Shown here piece by piece: positions 1 through 10,833 of a DNA stretch of 64,000 bases (its first letter is position 1; each line of letters starts with the position of its first letter). The stretch lies in contig OY856186.1 in the NCBI GenBank assembly GCA_963693315.1, positions 238,064,554 through 238,128,553 of the forward strand, written 5' to 3'. A program made the translations under genes and the position numbers. The stretch comes from Diogma glabrata (taxonomy: Eukaryota; Arthropoda; Insecta; Diptera; Cylindrotomidae). The notes under the pieces were generated by a model, which had not been told where the DNA came from, made no database searches, and worked only from the letters and a program-made list of their open reading frames with translations.

Positions 1-955
1 AATGCAAATAACAGACATCTTTAAACAACAAGCTTTTTTATTTTACTCCAAGTACTCTGTTAAATATTGATGCAAAGAACATTAGTTTAACTTGATATAT
101 AGGCTGGGGCCGTTACCTTTTTGAGATGAAAAAATTAGTAGCAGGTAACGGCCGGCTGGAATATATAGTTGAGGTCATAAACAATGAAAAAACAAACTTT
201 CGAACTTGAGATGAAGGGAAGTAGTGAAATGGGGTGCTGTGTAAGGGGAGAAAACTGTTTTTCGTTATTTGTAACGAAACGAGGCCTCCTAGAGAAAAGT
301 GTTTCATACAAAAGTTGTAGATAATAAAAAAATCTAAAACTTTAGTGAACACATTTTTCGACATAACCTCAAAGTTTGCGAGAAAATGATGAAAAACCGA
401 TTTTTCTGTTTTTTATTTTTTTTTCGCGTGAATATTATTTAATTTTAATGAAACTTTGTGAAAGTACGTAATTATTTGCACACAATAAGCATGAATTTTT
501 TCAATTATGGAAAATAAATAGTTTTCGAGATTTTACCATTTTTCCGAAAAAACACCCCTATCTTCGGCGAACAACTTTATTGATGTTTTTTTAGATTTTG
601 ATGTTGTACTAGTGCTTATTTTTTTCGTCAAAATGTCTACTCTCAAATGTTTTATTGATTTTAATAATTTATTGTTATTTAGCAGCTTAAAATTGAGAAA
701 AACCGAAAAAAAAAACTTTCGAATCTCGAACTTGTCGATTTTTTTAATTTTTTTCAATTTTTTAGCATATTCATGTTAATAATTCATAATATTTTAAGGA
801 AAAAACCTTCTTTGGTATAAAATAAATAAAGTTGAATGAATTTACTTATTGGAAACAACGCTAAAATTGAATAAAACAAAAAGTAAAAAAATGCTGTTAC
901 GTATTCAAACAAAAAAAAATTTACATAGTTTGAAATTTAACAGCATACTATAGGG
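1..955. other. AT-rich spacer, no gene seen
   Basis: Only short, low-complexity open frames are present on either strand and none resembles a known protein. The one notable structure is a hairpin at 108-153 with an 11-bp perfect stem (GGCCGTTACCT against AGGTAACGGCC) and a 24-base loop. Confidence 0.6.
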
Positions 956-958
956 TTG

Positions 959-1150
959 CCACGTGTCCTACTTTTGGGAGGACAGTCCTACTTTGGAGCA
1001 AGAATGTCCTACGTCCTCCTTTACTATGAAAATGTCCTACTTTAGGCAAATTATAATACAATATCTTACACTGAAAAAAATAGATTTTTTTTCTACTTAT
1101 TTCTTTCAATAAACGCGCTAGCAAAATAAGTAATTGTTATTGCACCTTTA
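959..1150 (+). mobile_element. Orphan hAT-like 5' terminus
   Basis: The block opens with TAGGGTTGCCAC, close to the CAGGGTTGCCAC terminus of the complete hAT MITE at 45333-45823. It then repeats a TGTCCTAC-type motif four times within about 90 bases, which looks like subterminal transposase-binding repeats. No matching inverted 3' end was found nearby, so this is a truncated end or a chance resemblance. Its right border is set by the start of the next interspersed repeat. Confidence 0.4.
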
Positions 1151-1151
1151 C

Positions 1152-1643
1152 ACCGGAAAAAACGTTGGTAGAATCAACTACAAAGCTTGTTTGATTTTGC
1201 GTCTAATACGAACGTGGTTATTTTAACCAATGTAGCATTGTCAATTTATTTTAAAAAACGTAACAATTTTCATTATTTAAATCAATCACGGCGTGATCAA
1301 TTTTTCTTGTTCATATTTTTCAGTTCAGTTTGTTCATATTTTTGTTTGAAAATTATTGTGTTTGTTTAAATAAAAAACTAGGAGAAAAGAAACTAATAAA
1401 CCATATAAAGAAAAATAATAAACAAAAGAATAGAAAAATAAAAAGTTTTTATATATTTTAGCATGGTTGGTTTTATTTAACATTTTACTTTAGGAAATAA
1501 TTTAGATGTAATAAATAATTTTCATATTATTTGCATATAAAATTATGTGCGAAAGAAATTTTTCAGTTAATGTTATAACAAAAATATCGTTAATGAAACA
1601 AGCCCTTTCTATAATTAATTTTGGTGATTTAAAATTATTATAT
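1152..1643 (+). repeat. Interspersed repeat, copy 1 (family also at 54.7 and 52.8 kb)
   Basis: This segment is repeated in inverted orientation at about 54780-55264 with high identity, including the stretch around ACGTTGGTAGAATCAACTAC and the downstream TATCGTTAATGAAACAAGCC-like block. A 60-aa open frame in it is mirrored in the other copy, but it is asparagine- and phenylalanine-rich and has no recognisable domain, so I treat the whole as a non-coding repeat. The copy stops abruptly at 1643, where the minisatellite-bearing unit begins. Confidence 0.7.
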
Positions 1644-1836
1644 TGTAACGACTCTTCCTTGGTTCTTTTCGATTATTGAGCAAACACGACTGTTGTATGC
1701 CTGGTTAAGTGGACTGTATTTTCTGGATGATGGTGAATTAAAAGTTCATACAACAATTCCAGCGAAGTTGATTTAAAATGATTTAAATCTGGATTGAAAA
1801 TTTGATACAGATTCAATAACATATAATAATAAAATT

Positions 1837-2073
1837 CGGCTTCAATGGTGATAATAGCAGGTGGTTATCAATGTGAGATAACGTAACGCAGTAGTAAGCA
1901 ACCTCAAATAATATATAACAGTTTCCAGCTTCAATGATGATATAACAATAAATTCCCAGCTTCAATATTGATAGTACCATGTGATTACCAATGTCAGGAA
2001 TGACGTAACGAAGAAGTAGGCAATCTCAATGTAATAATATATAATAAAAACTCAGCTTCGATGTAATATAATA
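1837..2073. repeat. Minisatellite, left block (TGACGTAAC units)
   Basis: Two degenerate units of about 120 bp, with the phrases CAGCTTCAATG, GTGATTACCAATGTC and TGACGTAACGAAGAAG. The array continues on the far side of the inserted transposon at 4932. The last four bases (AATA, 2070-2073) are the left target-site duplication of that transposon. Confidence 0.8.
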
Positions 2074-2684
2074 GGGCTATTATTTTGAAAACGTACATTT
2101 TTTTGTTGATTTTTAAATTTTTGATTTTTAAAAAATCTGAAATTTTGATATATTGTTGGCATTGACAAAAGGAAAAAAGTTATTTCTGCTTTTATTTTTT
2201 GAGTACTCTGAATCGGAGTTATGCGCGGTTGAATTTTGAGGCTTTTTCACGTAGTTTTTGGTAATGGTGGCAATGTTTTGTGAATAGGTGCCACAAATTT
2301 CATCCGACTTACGTATATTTTTGCAAGTAAAAAGGAAAATAATTGAATAATTGAAATAAGTAAGTTTAAAATTAATAACTTTTCTCTTTTCCGCTAGGCG
2401 GCGCGTAAAACCTTGGTTTACTTCAAAGCTCATATCTCAAAAAGTAGGCTTTTTTTTTTTTTGTTTTTCACAAATTTTAAAGTAAACATATGCAGCTATG
2501 AAATTAAGAAATAAAAAGTCAGCAATTCAATATGAATTTTTTCTTACGATTTTTTAAAGTTTGGTATATGAAAAATTCACATGTGTTTTATTATTAAGTT
2601 AATAATTCTGTACAAAATGTGAATCTAATAAATTAAACATTTCATATTTTAACACCTACAATAAATTTGAACCATTTTCTGTGC
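2074..2684 (+). repeat. Left terminal inverted repeat
   Basis: About 611 bp, pairing with 4327-4927. It contains an outward-facing open frame of 101 codons (minus strand, 2433 to 2128) whose mirror copy is also open in the right arm. The A/T run near 2450 sits between the two halves of the arm. Confidence 0.9.
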
Positions 2685-3065
2685 GGTTAAATGGTTAAAA
2701 ACTTATTAAAAATTAATTTAAGTTAAGTGGTAAAATAAAGGAATTTAAATTATTAAAAGGGTGTGTAAAATGTTTATTCATTTTAAAAAATGTCTATTCA
2801 GCCCCTTTTTAATAATTAAAATCTCATTAGAGGCTCATAATTTTAACATTTAAAATTTCTAATGACGCCCACAAACGGTTTTGGACCAAATTATACTTGC
2901 ATCCAATCAAAATATATTAAATTGTACCTACCTAATTTTACCTGATTCTACCTATGCCAAAACTATTTCAAGGGTATATATATATATATTGATTGGATTG
3001 CCTTATAATCAATTATATTCCAAAATATTTAGAAGACATAACGTTTAGAAAAGATAATAATAGAA

Positions 3066-4079
3066 ATGCCTTTCAAATTGTGCTGTAACTTGTACGGTCT
3101 CAAAAATCATCAGCGGACATCAAAAAATGTGAAACTGGTCACACCAGCTGTTATTCAAAAAGCTGCGACCCTAAATTTTACTTTGCGTGATGACCAGTTT
3201 ATATGTGAAACATGTCGCACTTATATCTATAAAAATAAGGTAAATTTAATTATTTTATTAAAATGAATAAAAATTCATATGCAACTAATATTTTCTATAC
3301 AGCAGCTTTCATGTTCGGAAACTATCGATAGTGAAATTATTTCTATAAATCAGGATGTTGAAAATGTTCCAACGAACGAAAATATTCAAATACCTCTAGC
3401 ATCTTTAGATCCATCACCAGTTTCGGTTGATACTATATCTCCACCAGTTCCTGAACTACTTAATGACATTTTAGAAGATATTAACAATGTTCTTGGAAGG
3501 TTAGCCGAATCTCCTATCAAACAAAATCATATTACAACAGGAAGTTATAAAAAAATTGCAAGTGTCACATCGGCAATAAGTCAAAGAATATTTCAAGTAG
3601 ATTCAGTTAAAGTGTTATCACCAAACGAGGAATGTGAATATACATCATGGCTTATGAACCTTAAAAAAGAGTTTAAAGATGCCAGCTGTAAATCAAAACA
3701 AGTGTTTTTGTTGACAACTCTACCACGTAAATTTTGGTCAAATCAACGTATCCAGGATGAATTTAATGCATCAAGACGACTGGTAGAATTCGCCATGGAT
3801 CTGTTGGAAACAGTAGGTCCTTACAGTTGGCCTCAAAGCAAACAAGTGCACAGTTTGTCACAAAATATAGTAAAACAAATTCAAACATACTTCTTATCAA
3901 AAGAAATTAGTAGAACAATGCCTGGCCTTAAAGATGTTGTTACTATTACAGAAGGATCGACAAAAATTAAGAAATCAAAGCGGTTGGTGTTATGGGCCCT
4001 CACCGACATCTACGAAATGTTCTTGGAACTCAAGGATTCCACTGTTTTTTACCGGATAACACTACACCCGATAAAATGA
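3066..4079 (+). CDS. Two-exon protein of the long-TIR transposon
   Basis: Exon 1 runs 3066-3239 and exon 2 runs 3303-4079, joined across a 63-bp intron with GT at 3240 and AG at 3301-3302. The phase is preserved, giving about 316 aa. Exon 1 encodes a cysteine-containing N-terminus (CCNLYGLKNH, then CETCRTYIYKNK) that looks like a small zinc-binding module continued by the Cys after the splice (QLSCS). The middle is acidic and Ser/Pro-rich. The C-terminal third holds the block KEISRTMPGLKDVVTI followed by SKRLVLWALTDIYEMF. I recall this kind of block from abundant repeat-encoded proteins of aphids, cnidarians and other invertebrates, with no assigned catalytic function. No DDE triad or helicase motif is visible. 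The usual C-terminal extension of such proteins seems to be missing, because the frame ends soon after that block, so the product may be truncated. It is the only gene in the element and could be a transposase, a DNA-binding accessory protein or a relic. Confidence 0.7.
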
Positions 4080-4326
4080 TTGCCAAAATGTTTTCTTTTT
4101 CTGATGATCATAAATATTTCAATTTAAAGGCAAAAAAAATATATAAATTAATTTTTTAATGTATTTATTTATAATATTGATTAAATTATAATGTTTATAG
4201 GAAAAATATTTTTTTAATGTTTTTTTCTAATGTTAGTGTTGGTGATGTTGAAATTATAACAAAATCTTCGATCATTGGGATCTCCAATTCTTATTCTGAA
4301 TAAAAACCTGTTTCTCAATCAGAAAT

Positions 4327-4927
4327 ACACAAAAAATGGTTCAAATTTATTGCAGGTGTTAAAATATGAAATGTTTAATTTATTAGATCCACATTTAGTA
4401 CAGGATTATTAACTTAATAAAAAAACACATGTGAATTTTTCATATACCAAACTTTAAAAAATCGTAAGAAAAAATCCATATTGAATTGCTGACTTTTTAT
4501 TTCTCAATTTCATAGCTGCATATGTTTACTTTAAAATTTGTGAAAAACAAAAAAAAAAAAGCCTACTTTTTGAGATATGAGCTTTGAAGTAAACCAAGGT
4601 TTTACGAGCCGCCTAGCGGAAAAGAGAAAAGTTATTAATTTTAAACTTACTTATTTCAATTATTCAATTATTTTCCTTTTAACTTGCAAAAATATACTTA
4701 AGTCGGATGAAATTTGTGGCACCTATTCACAAAACATTGCCACCATTACCAAAAACTACGTGAAAAAGCCTCAAAATTCAACCGCGCATAACTCCGATTC
4801 AGAGTACACAAAACATAAAAGCAGAAATAACTTTTTTCCTTTCGTCAATACCAACAAAATATCAATATTTCAGATTTTTAAAAAATAGTTGTTTTTTTTT
4901 CGATGTACGTTTTCAAAATAATAGCCC
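4327..4927 (-). repeat. Right terminal inverted repeat
   Basis: Mirror of 2074-2684. Its 103-codon open frame (4577-4888, plus strand) matches the left-arm frame with roughly ten amino-acid changes and points towards the outer end of the element. Confidence 0.9.
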
Positions 4928-4931
4928 AATA

Positions 4932-5620
4932 ATATAATTCTCAGCTTCAATGTTGAATACTATGTGAGAACCAGTGTCGGAATGACGTAACGAAGAAGAA
5001 GGCAATCTCACGTAGCAATATAATAAATCTTAGCTTCGATGTAATGTACAATATAATTTCAGCTTCAATGTTGAGTGTAACATGTGATTACCAATGTCGG
5101 AATGACGTAACGAAGAAGTAGGCAATCTCAATGTAACAATATATAAATCTCAGCTTCGATGTAACATACAATATAATTTCAGCTTCAATGTTGAGTGTAA
5201 CATGTGATTACCAATGTCGGAATGACGTAACGAAGAAGTAAGCAATTTCATGTAATAGTCATAATAAATCTTAGCTTCATTGTAATATTTAATATAAATC
5301 TCAGCTTCAATGTTGAATACTATGTGAGAACCAGTGCCGGAATGACGTAACGAAGAAGTAAGCAATCTCAATGTAACAATATATAACTCTCAGCTTCGAT
5401 GTAACATACAATATAAATCTCAGCTTCAATGATGAAAGTAACATGCGATTACCAATGTCAAGGATGACGTAACGAAGCAGTAGGCAATCGTCATGTAATA
5501 GTAATAATAAATCTTAGCTTCATTGTAATATTTAATATAAATCTCAGCTTCAATGTTCAATAATGTGAGAACCAGTGTCGGAATGACGTAACGAAGAAGT
5601 AGGCAATAGAAATTTATAAA
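4932..5620. repeat. Minisatellite, right block (TGACGTAAC units)
   Basis: About six tandem units of 115-123 bp. Each carries CAGCTTCAATG, a GTGATTACC or GTGAGAACC phrase, AATGACGTAACGAAG and a CAGCTTCGATGTAA or CTTCATTGTAA phrase. Short open frames here merely read through the repeat. A degraded unit may lie at about 5748-5800. TGACGTAA is the core of ATF/CREB-type bZIP sites; whether it acts as one here is inference. Confidence 0.85.
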
Positions 5621-5631
5621 GAGTCTCAACA

Positions 5632-6420
5632 ATATTATATGTGAAAATTGGGATTGCTTGCGGTATTGACTGTACTTTAATATATATCTGAAAAAAATTG
5701 TTTGGAATAAATTCCTGTTTAATATCACATCATACGCTTAACTATCTGGGAAAGACGTAAATAGCTTTGATGAAGGTAGACAATCTAACATTACAAAGCT
5801 GCTGCTCATCACTCAACATAATTAAAATTCGTAAGTGTTTTGTTTGATTTTTAGTTTGTATTATTGTAATGTGTTTTATAGTCATTGATTCGATAAATAT
5901 TATTAAAATAATGTAAAGTTAAGATAATATATATGATCGCGACGTGAGGACAACCTCGTTTCGTCCCTGAAGGGGTTACCAAAAAACTCGTTTTTGGAAA
6001 GTAAGTGGATATAGTCTCACACAATTTTTTTGTGTCGACCGGGCTATAAATATTAGCAAGACCATAATAAATGAAGCTATCCTGTGAATGCTAGGTGTGA
6101 AAAGCCTGACGCTGGTCAAAATATGCATATGCGTCTGAAATGTTTGTGCATATATGTGCTAAGGCGTTTTACCACATGTGCACGTTAAAATTTACATCAT
6201 ATGCATAACATGTGTTATGGACAATTTTGTGCTCGGGAATTTTGTATCATGTACAATTGTACCATGCATATTTCATGTAGTTTTTAAAAAAATTGTTTTT
6301 CGGGATATCTGAAGTTCTTCAGTTTGATTATCATAAAGCTTTAGTGCATCAATTTTAAACGTGGATTTACGTAAGAATTGTCCCACACATTTGCCACTAA
6401 TCACATTACTCATTAAGGAA
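5632..6420. other. Spacer with three short hairpins
   Basis: No gene is seen. A GC-richer patch at about 5940-6000 can fold into consecutive small hairpins (GAGG-ACAA-CCTC, CCCTGAAGGGG, CCAAAAA-ACTCG-TTTTTGG). A 41-base block at about 6136-6177 (core TGTGCATATATGTGCTA, then GTTTTACCACAT) recurs at about 53156-53197. Confidence 0.45.
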
Positions 6421-6424
6421 CTTT

Positions 6425-6685
6425 TGTTTTGAAACAAATATTTTAAAAAATTGCCCGAATTGTTGGCTTTAATCCTCCCTCCACTTTTTCAACGATTTTC
6501 ACCTCGAAAATTTAAAGAAAATATCAATCACTATTTAAAATAATTATCCTTACTATTTCCATACAATTCCCTTCGACTTTCGAAAATATCTTTATTTTCT
6601 AGTTGACAAGGTATCTTCAGAGATTCAAAAAATATGCATTATGAATGTTTCTTTTTTAGTGTGCTAAGGTATACTTTTAATTAGG
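6425..6685 (+). pseudogene. LINE 3' end (RT C-terminus and 3' UTR), truncated
   Basis: A 28-codon frame ending in a stop at 6543 reads PRKFKENINHYLK at its end, matching the last residues of the minus-strand LINE at 8.8 kb (SPQAFKENVHHH). Just upstream, another frame reads CFETNILKNCPN, matching the same LINE's SFQNDYFNRVAK after a frameshift. The following 3' UTR phrase AGTTGACAAGGTATCTTC (6601 on) and TTAGTGTGCTAA also match the 3' UTR of that LINE. This is a 5'-truncated, dead insertion of the same family in opposite orientation. Confidence 0.65.
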
Positions 6686-6689
6686 GTAT

Positions 6690-8290
6690 TAAAAACACAG
6701 TGATAAAATCAAACCCTTCGTTATGGATCTGCCATAACGTTTTATCACATTAAGATTATCAACTTTTGTGTATTGTTTTGCTACTATTTCTGAAATTTTT
6801 GACTCGCCTGTCAGATTTTAAAACATTAATGGTTTTTATAGTCAAACGTTTATCGAATGTTATGATAAGTCTTAAGATCTTTAAAAGGTTAAATATATAA
6901 TGTCCGACACATTTTTATTTTCAAGCAATAAATATGTTTTATTCACGATAGTTTTCATTGTTTGATTATTTACTATTACACACATTAATGTCACTTATCA
7001 AATCACAATTTACTGTTTATGAATAATACACGTAGAACATAAATCATTATTAAAGAAAATTAAATTTCGTAAAATTATATCCAACAACACACAACATGTA
7101 ACACTCCCTCATCACCATATTTAATATAACCATAAACATAAAGTCATGATCATCATCATCATAACCATCATCATCATCACACCATTTTTATTACAACTTA
7201 AACTAGCAACTTTTTATATTATCATATTTTAGATTGGGCGTTGGTCAAAATATATTAATAAAAAAAATTAGTTTTATATCAGAAAACATGTAAAATCCCA
7301 AAAAAATCGTGTTTCATAGTTTTTTTTAGGTTTGTGGTTGTTTTGTAATTTTCCTTAAATATAAAAAAACTACGAAACATAAGTTTAGTCAACGGATGAT
7401 GGATGTCGGTGATTTGGAGTTCAGAATTATACAATGCGTGTTTCTTGGTTAAAATAAAGTCATGATGAGAATTCATGAAAATGTCGATTAGCAAAACCCA
7501 CATAAATGTTAATTTATTTTTTTATTTAAGAGATCTTAATCAGGAATAATTTCCAATGAACGATTGATACGAAACTATCGTTCTAAAACTAACAATCCAC
7601 TTCTTCCTCTTACGTATTTCACGCCTTCGGCTCATAATTATAAAATGCTTCTATATATAATTAAACGACCAAACAAAAAACTTAGAAAAAAAAATTTATT
7701 CTAACAAAATATTGGAACATATTTTTTCTTATTCACTTCATTGTTTGCCATAAACATTCTGTGCGCTACCTAAACTAACAAAATTTGCATAAAACTCCGT
7801 AAACAAAATAAATCAAAACTCGCAACTTGTAATTGAAGAACAAAAATAAAAATAAACAACACTAAAACCAATTATTGAACTTTTCAAAATAAATAAATTT
7901 AGTCAAAAAATTTAAATTAATATTTAATTTAAAATATTTAAGCAAATAAAACATAAATTTTTTAAAAATTAAATATTGATTTTTAATTAATACAAAATTA
8001 TTCTCTAATCGTTGAGATAATTAACTGAATCGGTAGTGGGCAGAGTGAAAGCTATGTTGTGAGTAGATTTTTTTCTTATTTATGGTTAGAGGACAATAAC
8101 CGATTTAAATTGAAAACAAGATATGCATAATAAATAAACGTATATGATTATATCGATGATATCATATTTATGAAGATTTTACGCGCCATGCAGGAACGTT
8201 ACCGATTACAGTTTATCAGTTTCGAATGCTCATCACAGTATCTCAACAAAATCATTTTCGTTCCTCTATGGAAATGTGAAGAAGAAAACA
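6690..8290. other. AT-rich spacer, no gene seen
   Basis: Only short frames are present. A CATCAT-type microsatellite lies at about 7147-7186. Confidence 0.6.
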
Positions 8291-8660
8291 ACTCGTTGAC
8301 TTGAAGGTCGGGTCGCTCCATAATGCTAATCGCTTTCGGGTCTACGTGCGGTCTATGGAAAATTTTATAAAATCTAAAAAAAAAGTAGCAATTAGGATAG
8401 TATCGGGTCTTATATCTTCGTATAAGCCAGCGACGTTAAATCCGGCGATCAAGTCAATCTCTAGCGGAACTGGAAGTGCCAACATTTAGGAACACCCCAA
8501 GTCGGGACACATGCACTGATGTGGTGGGTTCCCCCAAGTCTTCCAGGCCTTCCAAGTTCTCACACAATCTTAAACGGTTAGAGGCTATTCCAAATTCCAA
8601 TAAAACAGATCGGGATTTAATAACCTTCAATTAGGCTATAAAAGTTACCGCATTCAGGCC
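8291..8660. other. GC-richer unassigned block next to LINE 3' end
   Basis: A 62-codon plus-strand frame (8301-8489) is basic and serine-rich, with no similarity I recognise. The DNA around it is clearly less AT-rich than its surroundings, including a stretch near 8500-8560 with GTGGTGGGTTCCCCC. It could be a fragment of another element or the target into which the LINE inserted. No function can be given. Confidence 0.3.
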
Positions 8661-8832
8661 TGGAGACAATTTATTTTTTTTATTAATTAGTTAGACATGT
8701 TTAGCACACTAAATATGAAATATTCATTATTTAGACTCTTTGAATATCCGAAGATACCATGTCAACTATAAAGGAGGGAGATGGGGAAAATGGAAGGAAT
8801 GGGGATATATAGGGATAACTATACTAATTGTT

Positions 8833-10828
8833 TTAAATGATGATGGACATTTTCTTTAAATGCTTGAGGGGAAAATTCATCGAGAAATACTGAGGAAGGC
8901 ATTGAGTTCTACAATTTGGCCACTCTATTAAAATAGTCGTTTTGGAAGGACACAGTTCTACAACGAGGTATTTGTACAACAAATGGATGGGATAACTCAG
9001 CAGCTCTTGTTTGTCGATTATACTACGCACACGACGGAAGGATATTTTGAATTTCCTTATGGGAGAGTTCGCTAAAGTTATATTTATAGTAGACTGATAA
9101 TTCAGACACATTTCTTCTGTGCTGGAGTGAATCAAGCTGGTCCGTTAGTTCAGTATTACCAATCAACCGTATTGTTTTTCTCTGTACAGAGTCTAGACAT
9201 TTTATTGTTGACTGACAAGCACCTCCCCAAACATGACAGCAGTACTCCATACATGGACGAATAAAGGACTTGAAGATTAGCAAAACTTGCTCGGGATTAA
9301 AATACTTTTTACATCGACTCAAGAATCCTAATTTTTGCATTGCAGATTTAGCGAGATTGAACACTTGTTGATTCCATTTCAGGTTATTTTGAATATCCAC
9401 TTCAAGAAGTGTTACTGATTCAACCTCACGCAATTCCTCATGGTTTATTTTAATGCGGAAATTTTATGTCGCTCTATTCGTGAAAGACGGCATAGTGTGG
9501 TTTTGGTTGGATAAAATGAAACAAGATTACGATCACCCCATTCCATTATACGCTCCAGATCTTTGTTGATAGAATCAATTAGCAGCTCTCTATCAGTGGT
9601 AACTGCAGTATGAGACCGAAATTTAGGAGATGCATGTGATGCATGTAATGTGCTGTCATCAGCAAAACTATGGATTGGGTGCACTTTGGAAATAAGTAAG
9701 TCATTAATGTATAGAAGAAACAAGGTTGGTGAGAGTGCAGAACCTTGGCGAGCCCCAGCATTGGTTGTGAAAATATTGGATGTGATACCATCTAAATTGA
9801 CATGAAATTGGTGACCTGTAAGAAAACTATGAATCCATGATGAGACAGTGAGATGGTCTATGCTATTATTATGCCACAGGCTATTGCCACAGGGATTGTT
9901 ATGCACACTTTATCAAATGCTTTAGAAATGTCAAGTGAAATACTGAATGTTTCATCATGGTTTTCCAGCAATTTGTTCCAGAGATGGGATACGTAGGCTA
10001 ACAGATCACCTTTTGCATGGCTTCTATGAAAACCATACTGTTTATCATCAATAATTCGCGACACTTCCAAATAAACTATCAAATTGTAGTTAACATATTT
10101 TTCAAATATTTTAGCTAAAACCGACAGAATTGCAATTGATCTATAATTGTTAGGGTTTATCTTACTGCCTTTCTTTGATATGGGTTGAAAGCTGGCCAGC
10201 TTCCAAGAATCGGGAAATATTCCGGTTTAATAAGATAAATAGAAAATTTTTGTTAAAATTGGAGCTAGTTGCCTAGCAAAGTTTTTAAGAATGAGGGGTG
10301 GAATACCGTCGGGGCCAGCAGATTTGTTGATATTGATAGAAAGAAGCATTTTCCGTAGAATATTGCAACGAAAAATAATTGGTTTCTTTTCGTTACAACT
10401 GGGGGAATGAGTGTAGGAGAATGGGAGGAGGGTTCTACTATGTTGGAGCTTTCTGCGAAAATACGACCCAAAAGATCCGCTTTCTCTTTCGAGTCGCTCA
10501 CGGGAATGTCATTCAGAACTAAGATTGGAATAGAGGATCGAGTAAAATTGCTCTGGACTGATTTAACTGCCTGAAAGAAACTACGTGAGCCAGATGGATG
10601 CTCGGCGAATTTCTTTGCTTTCTTCTGGATAAAAGCGTCTTTGTCCAGGTCTGTTTGGAATTTACTAATATTTCTGGCTTTTTCATAGGCGCTATGGGTT
10701 TCAGGTGTTTTATTAGCGTTATATGTCTGAAATGCTTTTCGTTTATTCCTCACTGCCTCATCAACATCCCGCGTGAACCAGGGCTCAGTTTTAGGAGTGA
10801 TTATTCGATTTGGAATAAATCGCCGCAT
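8833..10828 (-). pseudogene. LINE reverse transcriptase (frameshifted)
   Basis: Pieces in order on the minus strand are as follows. The linker has PKTEPWFTRDVDEAV (10828-10265 frame). A finger block reads SAGPDGIPP near 10300, followed by NNYRSIAILSVLAKIFEK. The palm then has QYGFHRSHAKGDLL and SLDISKAFDKV (10082-9858). GARQGSALSPTLFLLYINDLL is followed by the active-site FADDSTLH (9906-9445 frame). The thumb and tail have SRCKKYFNPEQVLLIFKSFI and RPCMEYCCHVWGG (9433-9023), then the end of the protein to 8833. The YxDD-equivalent FADD and the LDISKAFD aspartate are intact, but stops and frameshifts (for example near 10370, 9890, 9440 and 9080) make the gene non-functional. The role of an intact homologue is target-primed reverse transcription. 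Confidence 0.8.
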
Positions 10829-10833
10829 TCCGT

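Larger units (their letters stand above)
2074..4927 (+). mobile_element. Complete DNA transposon with ~600-bp TIRs
   Basis: Both ends begin GGGCTATTATTTTGAAAACG and are flanked by the duplicated tetranucleotide AATA (2070-2073 and 4928-4931). The left arm (2074-2684) and the right arm (4327-4927) are reverse complements with a few percent divergence. The roughly 1.6-kb interior carries a two-exon gene on the plus strand. The element interrupts a minisatellite, so the insertion boundaries are clear. I cannot place it in a named superfamily. A 4-bp duplication and very long inverted repeats exclude Tc1/mariner (TA), hAT (8 bp) and piggyBac (TTAA). The internal protein resembles a family of uncharacterised, multi-copy invertebrate proteins. 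Confidence 0.9.

Noticed and set aside
5150..5728. 73- and 100-codon frames with repeated LLTSSLRHS phrases
   Set aside because: They are read-through of the 120-bp minisatellite on the minus strand.
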